A stretch of DNA of 64,000 bases, from NCBI GenBank assembly GCA_963787135.1, contig CAWBBW010000026.1:186001-250000 (forward strand), in the 5' to 3' direction. The first letter of the stretch is position 1. The number at the start of each line of letters is the position of its first letter. This document shows, in pieces, positions 7,111 through 14,365 of this stretch. This stretch comes from Roseiarcus sp963787135 (GTDB lineage Bacteria > Pseudomonadota > Alphaproteobacteria > Rhizobiales > Beijerinckiaceae). A program made the position numbers and the translations under genes. The notes under the pieces were generated by a model. The model was given only the letters and a program-made list of their open reading frames with translations. It was not told the origin of the DNA and did not search any database.

Positions 7111-8226
7111 TCAGCGCACGCCCGGCCCGCGCATGATGACCCGCACCAGGTCGCTCAGCCGCTCGACGCCGGTCTTCTCGAAGGCGTGGCGGATGTGGGT
7201 GCGGACGGTGTTCTCGGTCATCGCGAGCTCGGCTGCGGCCTCGGCGGGCGAGCGGCCTTCCACAAGCAGCGCCGCAACGCTAGCCTCGCGCCGCGTGAGG
7301 CCGTAGAGACGGGCAAGCATCTCAGCGTCGGCTTCGGGCGCGCGCTCGGGATCGGCGAAGCTCACGCAAACGGCGTGCGAACGGCCGAACGGCGAAATGG
7401 CGTTGCGGGTCGGCGAGACGACGAGCGGCAGCGGGCGGCGCAGCGACGGCCGGCTGACCCGCATCACGCCGCTCAACGGCATGACGCGCGACCCGGCCGC
7501 TTCGCGGATGAGCCGCGCGAGCTCGGCGCTCTCCGCGCCGCGCGCGGCGCGCAGCATGCCGTCTCGGATGACGAGCCCGTCGCCCTTGGCGAGGATTTCT
7601 CGCGCTACGCTGTTCGTCTCGGCGACGCGGCCGGCAGGGTCCGTCAGCACGAGCCCGACCACCGCGCGATCGCCCATTTCGGTGCAAGCGTCCGCGCGCG
7701 CCTCAAGTTCCCGCAACAGCAGACTGACGCGAAGCGCCCGATTGAGATGCGGGGCGAGGCGGCGAAGGAGCAAGAGCTCGGGCTCGCCGAACGGCTGTTC
7801 GTGACGTGAGCGCAGGAATCCCATCGGCGCAAACACGGCGGCGTCGCGATGCACGTTGACGACCGCGGCGTGCCACAGCCCAAGCGGCCGCAAGATTTCC
7901 TGATAGAAGTCCGAGTGCTCGAGTTCTCTGTCGGAGACCCAATGCTCCCGCGACCCCACTGCCATCGGCGGCGTGAGCGCCGAGAAGGCGACGCCCGGGT
8001 TGCTCTCGGGCGTGGAGAAGTTCGTCAGATCCAGCTGCTCGCCCAATTCGTGCGAGGCGGCGCGACTGACTTCCCGGCCCGACTGGTCGATCACGCCCAG
8101 CATGATCTGCGCCGCGCTGACAACGCGTCCCGCGTCGGCGGCGACTTTCGGCCACAGCTCGGGCGCGAGCGACGCGTCGTAGACTGTCGCAACGAGATCA
8201 AGAAGCTGTTCGTCCTCGAAACTCAT
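7111..8226 (-). CDS. LuxR-type helix-turn-helix transcriptional regulator
   Basis: A 371-residue protein. The last 65 residues are a LuxR/GerE helix-turn-helix (LTRREASVAALLVEGRSPAE, then MTENTVRTHIRHAFEKTGV). The first 300 residues lack recognisable receiver or autoinducer motifs; the layout fits a GAF/PAS-like sensor domain. I chose the ATG at 8,226 because GGAGG lies 6 nt upstream; an in-frame start 10 codons earlier has none. It is divergent from marR, with a shared 197-bp promoter region that contains a perfect CRP-type palindrome. The downstream gene is the disrupted PEP-CTERM gene, so there is no obvious target operon. Confidence 0.85.
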   Translation of the reverse strand: MSFEDEQLLDLVATVYDASLAPELWPKVAADAGRVVSAAQIMLGVIDQSGREVSRAASHELGEQLDLTNFSTPESNPGVAFSALTPPMAVGSREHWVSDRELEHSDFYQEILRPLGLWHAAVVNVHRDAAVFAPMGFLRSRHEQPFGEPELLLLRRLAPHLNRALRVSLLLRELEARADACTEMGDRAVVGLVLTDPAGRVAETNSVAREILAKGDGLVIRDGMLRAARGAESAELARLIREAAGSRVMPLSGVMRVSRPSLRRPLPLVVSPTRNAISPFGRSHAVCVSFADPERAPEADAEMLARLYGLTRREASVAALLVEGRSPAEAAAELAMTENTVRTHIRHAFEKTGVERLSDLVRVIMRGPGVR

Positions 8227-8331
8227 CGTCGACCTCCGCGGAGACGCCGATGCCAAAGACTTGCGCCGGCATGCCGGCGCGCCAATCTAAACCCCCAGGT
8301 CCTACGCTTATATCAAAGTCATCTCGCGCAC

Positions 8332-8347
8332 TGTGATCTTCGTCACA
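8332..8347. promoter_or_regulatory. CRP/FNR-family type operator in the luxR-marR divergent region
   Basis: TGTGATCTTCGTCACA matches the TGTGA-N6-TCACA consensus of CRP proteins exactly. It lies 106 bp before the luxR start and 77 bp before the marR start. Which regulator uses it here is unknown. Confidence 0.5.
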
Positions 8348-8423
8348 AGTCGTCCTCCTGCTCCTCTTGCGTCAATTTCAATGATATGTCATCTATTGAC
8401 TCGTCACTGAACTGGTTCCCGTC

Positions 8424-8879
8424 ATGCCCTCCACCGACGACACGGCGCTGAGCGGTTTCGGCGCCCTTCTGGGTCTTGCGGCGCGCCAATGGCGTCGCGG
8501 GGTCGATCATCAGCTGCAGCCGTTCGGCCTCACCGAGGCCACCTGGCTTCCCCTGATCCGCGTTGCGCGGTCCGAGAAGCCGATGCGCCAGCGGGAGCTC
8601 GCCGTCTCGCTTTCGCTCGACAGTTCTGCCGTCGTGCGGCTGGTCGACGTGCTGCAGGCCGAGGGGCTGGTCCAACGCAAGGAAGACGAGGATCGCCGCG
8701 CCAAGGCGATCGTTTTGACCGCGGCGGGGCGCGCGATCGTCGACCGGGTCGAGGCGGGCGCCCGTCGCGTCCGCGAGGACGCGCTGGCCGGCCTGCCGGA
8801 CGCCGACATCGAGGCGACGATCCGGGTGCTCAGGCGCATCTGCCGCGCGGTCCCTGCTTCGCAGGAGCAGGCCCCATGA
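8424..8879 (+). CDS. MarR family transcriptional regulator
   Basis: A 151-residue MarR protein. The winged helix spans about residues 40-105, with the recognition region RQRELAVSLSLDSSAVVRLV and the wing motif QRKEDEDRRAKAIVLTAAGR. The N- and C-terminal helices form the dimer domain. Its stop codon directly adjoins the MFS exporter gene, the classical arrangement of a MarR repressor controlling a drug pump. The promoter region holds the CRP-type palindrome and an inverted repeat GTCAAT/ATTGAC (8,371-8,400) that could be its own operator. Confidence 0.92.
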   Translation: MPSTDDTALSGFGALLGLAARQWRRGVDHQLQPFGLTEATWLPLIRVARSEKPMRQRELAVSLSLDSSAVVRLVDVLQAEGLVQRKEDEDRRAKAIVLTAAGRAIVDRVEAGARRVREDALAGLPDADIEATIRVLRRICRAVPASQEQAP

Positions 8880-10106
8880 ATGACGTCAGCAGGCAAATTG
8901 CGGACGCGGGCGAGCGCGATAACGCTGCGCCGGCGGCCGCGCCCGCCGCTCTGGCTGCTGGCGATGCTGACCTTCACCGGAACGCTGGCCATGCACATTT
9001 TCGTGCCGGCGTTGCCGATCGCCGCGGCCGATCTCGGCGCCGGTTTTTCCGCCATGCAGATGACGATCAGCCTTTATATTCTGGGGCTCGCCATCGGGCA
9101 GGTCATCTACGGGCCGCTCTCCGACCGCTTCGGGCGACGGCCGGCGCTGATGGCCGGACTCGCCCTCTATGTCGCGGCGAGCGTCGTCTGCCTGATGGCG
9201 CGCGACGTGAACGTCCTCATCGTCGCCCGGCTGTTCCAGGCGCTCGGCGGCAGCGCCGGCCTCGCGCTCGGGCGCGCGATCGTCCGCGACACCTCGGAGG
9301 AAACCGACGCCGCGCGTCGGCTCGCGCTGATGAACCTGATGGTCACGCTGGGTCCCGCGCTCGCGCCTTTGCTAGGCGGACTCCTCGCCGGCGCCGCCGG
9401 ATGGCGATCGATCTTCGTGCTGCTCTGCATGCTTGGTGTCGTCAATTTCGTTTTGACCTGGCGGCTTCTGCCCGAAACGAGCGCGCCGTCGCGCCACGCC
9501 AACGCCGCGCTTGTTCGAAACTACGGTCAGCTGCTCGGCTCTCCCGCATTTCTGGGCTTCGCCGTCGGCGGCGGCTGCGCGACGACGTCGATGTATGCGT
9601 TCATCGCCGCAGCGCCGTTCATCTTCGTCCATGAATTGCACCGGCCGGTCGGCGAGGTCGGCCCGTATCTCGCGATGCTCATCGTGGGCGTCTGGTTCGG
9701 GAGCCTCGCTGCGAGCCGCCTGCTCCGGTTCGTGCCGATCCGGCGATTGCTGATCGCTTCCAACGGCCTCAGCGTCATCGCCGCCTTCGGGCTGCTGGCG
9801 GCGGTCCTCACCGGACATCTGTCTGTCGCCCTCGCGGTCGGCGCGATGTTCCTGTTCACGTTCGGCGCCGGAACCGCGGCCCCGGTGGCGCTGACGGAGG
9901 CGATCAGCGTCAATCCGAAGGTGATCGGGTCGGCCTCCGGACTCTATGGATTTTCCCAGATGACGATCGGCGCCGTGTGCACGGCGCTTGCGGGGCTGGG
10001 ACAGAGCCCGGGACTGGCGGCCGCCCTCGTGCTCGCCGGCGCCGGGATCGTCGCGCAGATTGCTTTCTGGATCGCCTTTCGCAGCTCTGTAGGGCGGGGT
10101 CGCTGA
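8880..10106 (+). CDS. Bcr/CflA-type MFS drug efflux transporter
   Basis: A 408-residue inner-membrane protein with about 12 hydrophobic segments. The MFS signature between TM2 and TM3 is GPLSDRFGRRPALM, and GRAIVRDTSEETDAARRLAL with TLGPALAPLLGGLL is the Bcr/CflA drug-resistance pattern. It is translated just after marR. The start is doubtful. An ATG at 8,876 (MNDVSRQIADAGERDNAAP) overlaps the marR stop, has AGGAG 9 nt upstream and reads more like a normal N-terminus, but it is in another frame. The ATG used here at 8,880 gives an unusually arginine-rich start. An indel near 8,915-8,945 would explain this. Confidence 0.88.
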   Translation: MTSAGKLRTRASAITLRRRPRPPLWLLAMLTFTGTLAMHIFVPALPIAAADLGAGFSAMQMTISLYILGLAIGQVIYGPLSDRFGRRPALMAGLALYVAASVVCLMARDVNVLIVARLFQALGGSAGLALGRAIVRDTSEETDAARRLALMNLMVTLGPALAPLLGGLLAGAAGWRSIFVLLCMLGVVNFVLTWRLLPETSAPSRHANAALVRNYGQLLGSPAFLGFAVGGGCATTSMYAFIAAAPFIFVHELHRPVGEVGPYLAMLIVGVWFGSLAASRLLRFVPIRRLLIASNGLSVIAAFGLLAAVLTGHLSVALAVGAMFLFTFGAGTAAPVALTEAISVNPKVIGSASGLYGFSQMTIGAVCTALAGLGQSPGLAAALVLAGAGIVAQIAFWIAFRSSVGRGR

Positions 10107-10142
10107 CCCCGCCGCGGCGCGCTCAGCGAGCGCGCCCTACAG
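10087..10142. repeat. REP-like cruciform repeat, copy 1
   Basis: A 56-bp element with outer arms CTGTAGGGCG/CGCCCTACAG. Inside are two hairpins, one with stem GGCGGGGTC and loop GCT, one with stem GGCGCGCTC and loop AGC. The loop regions TCGCTGA and TCAGCGA are exact reverse complements. It differs at one base from the copy at 10,696. It follows the MFS gene directly and may also act as its terminator. Confidence 0.85.
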
Positions 10143-10148
10143 CGCCCT

Positions 10149-10623
10149 TCATCTCGTTATCGGGACGATCTCGCCGCCGTAGGGCCAATCGTCAGCTGTC
10201 GGCGCGAGCCCGGCGCGAACGGGGTTCTCCCGGACGTAGTCCCATTTCGACGCGTAGCTCTCGTCGCTGCGAAGACAATGGTCGAAGAACTCCCTCTGCC
10301 AGAGCGGCGCCGGCAGAGCCAACCGCCGCAGGATCGCCTTGGCCGTCCATTGCTTGAAGCCGCCGATGAAGACGGACAGCGACTTCGAATTCTCGGTCTC
10401 GTCGCAGACGCAGAAGAAGTGAACATGGTCGGGCATGACGACGAAACGGCCGACGGTCCATCCGTAGCGGGTGGGCGCGGCCTCCCATTCCGAGCGCAAA
10501 TTGGCGAAAGAGTTCTGCATTCGCCAGAAGCGGCCGACGGTCGGCCACGCAGGCGGTGATGAAATAGACCGGGACCGCGATCGAGATCGCGTCGAGTTGC
10601 TTGAGGTGTTTGCGGACGCGCAT
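10149..10623 (-). pseudogene. REP-associated tyrosine transposase (RAYT), frameshifted
   Basis: A Y1_Tnp (HUH) family transposase. It starts at ATG 10,623 (MRVRKHLKQLDA, then VPVYFITACVADRRPLLAN) after an AGGAAG site. The first frame is lost after NAELFRQF near 10,500. The next frame carries LRSEWEAAPTRYGWTV, the HUH motif VVMPDHVHFF, and the tyrosine-helix end KWDYVRENPVRAGL, then stops at 10,149. One indel therefore breaks the gene. RAYT proteins mobilise REP sequences, and this one lies between two 56-bp REP-like copies, the arrangement expected for such a unit. Confidence 0.85.
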
Positions 10624-10695
10624 GCAAGTCTTCCTGCGAACCCGGTCGGAAGGGAGCGTCGGCCGGAACGTGGTCCGGCGTCAATCCGTCGCACC

Positions 10696-10751
10696 CTGTA
10701 GGGCGGGGTCGCTGACCCCGCCGTGGCGCGCTCAGCGAGCGCGCCCTACAG
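10696..10751. repeat. REP-like cruciform repeat, copy 2
   Basis: Identical to copy 1 except for CCGTGG in place of CCGCGG between the two hairpins, and in the same orientation. It ends 10 bp before the stop of the antitoxin gene, exactly where a partner toxin gene would be expected. Confidence 0.85.
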
Positions 10752-10760
10752 TCGGCGCCG

Positions 10761-10976
10761 TCACGGCGGATCGTCGCGCAAGGAGTTCACGATATCGAGC
10801 CTCATCGGCCGGGCCGACAGCAGGGGAACGCCGTTGCGCTCACCGCTTGCTTGCGGCCGGCGCAACGATCGCCGGGCAAGTTCGGATATGACCTCGCCGA
10901 GGCTTCGCTGCTGTTGCGCCGCCATCGCTTTGGCTGCGACCAGGACATCGTCATCAATCGCCACAGTGGTCCTCAT
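10761..10976 (-). CDS. VapB-like (ribbon-helix-helix) antitoxin without a toxin
   Basis: A 71-residue protein. It opens with the beta strand MRTTVAIDDDVLVAAKAMA and the helix QRSLGEVISELARRSL, a ribbon-helix-helix DNA-binding fold as in short VapB-type antitoxins. The tail (RNGVPLLSARP...LDIVNSLRDD) resembles the toxin-wrapping segment of that group. The toxin gene (VapC, PIN domain) normally overlaps or follows the antitoxin; here a REP copy begins 10 bp downstream and no PIN-domain frame exists on either side. It is an orphan, perhaps left after REP-mediated loss of the toxin. Confidence 0.65.
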   Translation of the reverse strand: MRTTVAIDDDVLVAAKAMAAQQQRSLGEVISELARRSLRRPQASGERNGVPLLSARPMRLDIVNSLRDDPP

Positions 10977-11101
10977 ACCGCGTAACTCGCATCAGACATC
11001 ACGCATCAGGTAGAGCGAAGCGAGAAGATTTTCAAACTGCGGATAGTGGCCCAGGTTTCCTCCAGGATCGCCTTTCGCGCGCCGCGGCGCATTTTTGAGC
11101 G

Positions 11102-11539
11102 TCACCCCAGCGCCCGCAGTTCCGTTCGGCAAGCCTTGGCGAAATCGCCGATGACGTCCGCGTTCCGGTCGTCCATCATCGCGCGCACTTCGGCGTCGCT
11201 GCGCGGCGGACCCATCGTCAGATCGACGACGAATTTGAGCGCCCGGTCGGCGGCCTCGACCACGGGACCGGAGGACATGAGCTCGATGCGGCCTTTGAGG
11301 GCGAAGGCGCCGGTCAGCTTGGCGTAGTCGACCTTGTCGCTCTTCAGCGCATCGGCGAACAGCGTCGCGAGTTCGGTCATGTAGCGGCCGTAGAGATCCT
11401 GCCGTGCGCTGAGCTCAGTGGCGAGCCGCGTTGCGCGCGCTTGCGTGGTTGTGGTGAGCCAGGTCGTGGCGAACGAGGTGACGCCGCCGATGATCGCGCC
11501 CGCGAGAGCGGCTAAAGCCGAAAGATAGGCGCCGTCCAA
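11102..11539 (-). CDS. Hypothetical membrane-anchored protein
   Basis: Not recognised. From the TTG at 11,539 the protein has 145 residues, with one hydrophobic segment at about 5-30 (LSALAALAGAIIGGVTSFAT) near the N-terminus. A mostly helical soluble part follows, rich in Ala, Asp and Arg (ELSARQDLYGRYMTELATLF). GGAGGG lies 5 nt before that TTG. An ATG further upstream, at 11,704, would force an overlap with the end of trmFO and has no matching site. The likely topology is one N-terminal anchor with the rest on one face of the membrane. It lies downstream of trmFO on the same strand. Confidence 0.6.
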   Translation of the reverse strand: MDGAYLSALAALAGAIIGGVTSFATTWLTTTTQARATRLATELSARQDLYGRYMTELATLFADALKSDKVDYAKLTGAFALKGRIELMSSGPVVEAADRALKFVVDLTMGPPRSDAEVRAMMDDRNADVIGDFAKACRTELRALG

Positions 11540-11616
11540 AAAGCCCTCCAAGCGGCTCGGTCCTTTCGAGCCTGAGTGCTGCACACGCCGCACCGCGGTG
11601 TCCTCACCGGACCAAT

Positions 11617-13071
11617 CTAGACGGTTCTCAAAATGCGGAAAGCCGGGGCAAACGAGCCGTGCGTGCCGCCCATCGTTAGCTCTCGACCTGCCCCGTCCAA
11701 CCACCCCGCCAGATCCGCCTCCGCCCGCGCCGACAGCGCGCGTTTCCGCGCGACGCCACGCTCCGGCCCGCGCAGGCGCTTGCCCGCGTCGTCCACCCGC
11801 GGCTCGACGATCGGCGGGAAGAGGCCGAAGTTGACGTTCATCGGCTGGAACGAGCGGGGGCCGGCGTCGATCAATTCGATATGGCCGCCGGTGATGTGGT
11901 TGAGGAGCGCGCCGATCGCCGTGGTCGGCGGCGGGGTCGTCATCGCAATGCCGAGCCGTTCGGCGGCGGCGAGGCGCCCGGCGATGAGGCCCACCGCCGC
12001 GCTCTCGACATAGCCCTCGCAGCCGGTGATCTGGCCGGCGAAACGCAGGCGCGGCTGGGCTTTCAGCCGCAGGCGGGTGTCCAGCAGCCGCGGCGAGTTA
12101 AGATAGGTGTTGCGGTGGATGCCGCCGAGCCGGGCGAATTCCGCATTCTCAAGCCCAGGGATCATGCGGAAGATGCGCCCCTGCTCGCCGTATTTGAGCT
12201 TGGTCTGGAAACCGACGATGTTGAACATGGTGCCGAGCGCGTTGTCCTGCCGGAGCTGCACGACGGCGTAAGGCTTGACGGCGGGTGCATGCGCGTTGGT
12301 GAGCCCGACAGGCTTCATCGGCCCGTGGCGAAGGGTCTCGCGACCGCGCTCGGCCATCACCTCGATCGGCAGACAGCCGTCGAAATAGGGCGTGCCCTCG
12401 AACTCGCGAAACTCGGTCTTCTCCGCCGCGATCAGCGCGTCGACGAAGGCTTCGTACCTGTCGCGGCTCATCGGGCAGTTGATATAGGCCGCCGCGTCGC
12501 CGCCGGGCCCCTCCTTGTCGTAGCGCGACTGCATCCAGGCGACGTCCATGTCGATCGAATCGCGGTGCACGATCGGCGCGATGGCGTCAAAGAAGGCGAG
12601 CGCGCCCTCACCGGTGAGGCTCGCCACCGCCTCGGCAAGCCCGGGCGATGTCAGCGGGCCGGTCGCGATGATCACGCTCTCCCAAGCCTCGGGCGGCAGG
12701 CCCGCGATTTCGCCGCGCTCGAGCGTGATCAGCGGGTGGGAGAGAACCGCCTTTTCGACGGCCTGCGAAAATCCGTCGCGGTCGACCGCGAGCGCGCCTC
12801 CCGCCGGCACCTGATGGGCGTCGGCGGCCTTGATCACGATCGATCCCAGCGCCCGCATCTCGCGATGGAGCACGCCGACCGCGTTGGTCGAGGCGTCGTC
12901 GGAGCGGAAGGAGTTCGAGCAGACGAGTTCGGCGAGATGGTTCGTGCGGTGCGCGGCCGTCATGCGGGCGGGGCGCATCTCGTGCAAGACCACCGGGACG
13001 CCGGCCTCTGCCGCCTGCCACGCGGCCTCCGAGCCGGCCAGCCCTCCGCCGATCACGTGGATGGGATGCAT
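11617..13071 (-). CDS. trmFO: Methylenetetrahydrofolate-tRNA-(uracil-5-)-methyltransferase TrmFO
   Basis: A 484-residue flavoprotein that forms 5-methyluridine-54 in the tRNA T-loop, using methylenetetrahydrofolate as carbon donor and FADH2 as reductant. The N-terminal FAD-binding motif is IHVIGGGLAGSEAAWQAA, followed by the family signatures HEMRPARMTAAH and LAELVCSNSFRSD. Other TrmFO blocks are MNVNFGLFPP and GRLRFAGQ-like RLRFAGQITGCEGYVES. Length is normal for the family. I chose the ATG at 13,071, which places the FAD motif right at the N-terminus; upstream codons run through the DUF1127 terminator. Together with dusA it gives the window two tRNA-modification enzymes. Confidence 0.96.
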   Translation of the reverse strand: MHPIHVIGGGLAGSEAAWQAAEAGVPVVLHEMRPARMTAAHRTNHLAELVCSNSFRSDDASTNAVGVLHREMRALGSIVIKAADAHQVPAGGALAVDRDGFSQAVEKAVLSHPLITLERGEIAGLPPEAWESVIIATGPLTSPGLAEAVASLTGEGALAFFDAIAPIVHRDSIDMDVAWMQSRYDKEGPGGDAAAYINCPMSRDRYEAFVDALIAAEKTEFREFEGTPYFDGCLPIEVMAERGRETLRHGPMKPVGLTNAHAPAVKPYAVVQLRQDNALGTMFNIVGFQTKLKYGEQGRIFRMIPGLENAEFARLGGIHRNTYLNSPRLLDTRLRLKAQPRLRFAGQITGCEGYVESAAVGLIAGRLAAAERLGIAMTTPPPTTAIGALLNHITGGHIELIDAGPRSFQPMNVNFGLFPPIVEPRVDDAGKRLRGPERGVARKRALSARAEADLAGWLDGAGRELTMGGTHGSFAPAFRILRTV

Positions 13072-13126
13072 GGGCGGCTTGTCACAAAGCTTCGGCCGCG
13101 CGTCAACCCGGGCGCCCCCGCGACGA

Positions 13127-13154
13127 AAAAGGCGGCTCCAGGGAGCCGCCTTTT
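13127..13154 (-). terminator. Rho-independent terminator after the DUF1127 gene
   Basis: GGCGGCTCC pairs with GGAGCCGCC (9 bp) and the flanking A/T runs extend the stem. On the minus strand it ends in TTTTT. The plus strand also ends in TTTT, so it could work in both directions. Confidence 0.85.
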
Positions 13155-13207
13155 GGCAACCGAGCGCCACGCTTCGCGCGGAGCCTCGGGTGTTTGTTGA
13201 GCCGCGA

Positions 13208-13372
13208 TCAGGCGGCGCTGGCCACCGAGCGCCGGACAATGAACTCAATGTCGCCGCGGCGGATGCCGATATCGTCGAGCTCGCGATCCGAAAGCTGCGA
13301 CAGCTCGCGAACCGCTTCGCGGTAGCGGCGCCACGAAGTCAGTTTCTCGGAAATCGTCTTGAAGCCGGTCAT
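13208..13372 (-). CDS. DUF1127 small basic protein
   Basis: A 54-residue protein (MTGFKTISEKLTSWRRYREA, then ELSQLSDRELDDIGIRRGDI). The DUF1127 core L-x2-L-x-D-R-E-L-x-D-I-G is complete. Short DUF1127 proteins in alphaproteobacteria are RNA-linked regulators of phosphate and carbon storage metabolism and often respond to stress; that is family knowledge, not seen here. AAAGGAG precedes the ATG at good distance. It stands alone, with its own terminator and a long upstream region. Confidence 0.9.
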   Translation of the reverse strand: MTGFKTISEKLTSWRRYREAVRELSQLSDRELDDIGIRRGDIEFIVRRSVASAA

Positions 13373-13945
13373 CTTTAGTCTCCTTTGTTGGAATGGAATG
13401 GCTTTGTTGCAGTGCGATATAGCTCGCCCGGCGCCTGGGGGGTAGGTCAACAGGCGACGGACAGGGATGCAACATTTGCATAGCTGTATTAGCCAAATGT
13501 TCACTTTTGTGGAGACGCGGTGAGAGCTTGGCGAGGCCGCGGGGGTGGAAAATGGGGTCGGTTAGTCGCCAGCCGGAGCCTGGATCGGGGAGGATCTGGC
13601 GCGAAAACCCCAGTTTCGGCCCACATTTCAACGATCTTGCGGGAACTCGGGCCTGGGCGAGCCGGGCCGAGGAGATGGCGCGTTGCGGCGGCCAAGCCAC
13701 GATAGTTAGTTGATCAAACGGCTTTAGTTATGTGAAATCTTCATGACCGATTCATGGTGCGGCGCCGCAATTGAAACTGCGGGGCGTCCAAATCCAAAGT
13801 CGCCGGGCTTGCGCCCTTGCGACTCGATGGCGCGTCGCTCGCCATTTCGCTTCGCGCGCCGACGAAGTACACTGCCGCTCGTGCTTGATTTTGGCGGCGC
13901 GAGCGGCGAGAGAGCCAGCGCACCCAAAGCGGCCAGGAGCCTTGT
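13373..13945. other. Intergenic region between the DUF1127 and DUF2267 genes
   Basis: The two flanking genes are divergent, so both promoters must lie here. I see no credible gene: the short frames present have no ribosome-binding sites and mixed codon use. The 8-bp palindrome TTGATCAA near 13,710 is the only other feature noticed. Confidence 0.5.
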
Positions 13946-14353
13946 ATGGATAATCTGATTGCCCGCGTCGCCACGGCGGCGAATTTTTCCCCCGAGGTCG
14001 CGCGCAAGGCGGTAGCCCTGATCGTCGATTTCATCCAGCGCGAGGCGTCGGAAGAAGGCGTCCGCGACCTTTTCGCCAAGGCGCCGGAGTTGCAGGCGAT
14101 CGTCGCCTCCGGGGCGCCGACGGGCGGCGAGGGCATGGGATCGGGTCTCAAGGGCCTGATGGGGATCGCGGCAGGCGCAATGGGCGGCGGGGGGCTGATG
14201 GCGCTTGGCGGCGAACTGATGGGCCTCGGCCTCGGAATGGATCAAATTCAGACCGTGGGAAAGGAAGTCTTCGCCTATGTGCGCCAAGTCGCCGGCGACG
14301 AGACGGTCGGAGAAATCAGCGCCTCAATTCCCGGCCTGTCGCAGTTCATCTGA
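13946..14353 (+). CDS. DUF2267-like protein
   Basis: A 135-residue protein. The N-terminal half has the helical DUF2267-type pattern (MDNLIARVATAANFSPEVAR, then VDFIQREASEEGVRDLFAK). A Gly/Met-rich hinge (about 60-95, GGGGLMALGGELMGLGLGMD) and a final amphipathic helix with GDETVGEISASIPGLSQFI follow. The function of this family is unknown. AGGAG lies about 5 nt before the ATG. It is followed 12 bp later by mutA on the same strand and may be co-transcribed with it. Confidence 0.75.
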   Translation: MDNLIARVATAANFSPEVARKAVALIVDFIQREASEEGVRDLFAKAPELQAIVASGAPTGGEGMGSGLKGLMGIAAGAMGGGGLMALGGELMGLGLGMDQIQTVGKEVFAYVRQVAGDETVGEISASIPGLSQFI

Positions 14354-14365
14354 GGGAGGCCGGCG

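Noticed and set aside
13507..13958. Short frames between the DUF1127 and DUF2267 genes
   Set aside because: No ribosome-binding sites, and residue content typical of chance frames in GC-rich DNA.
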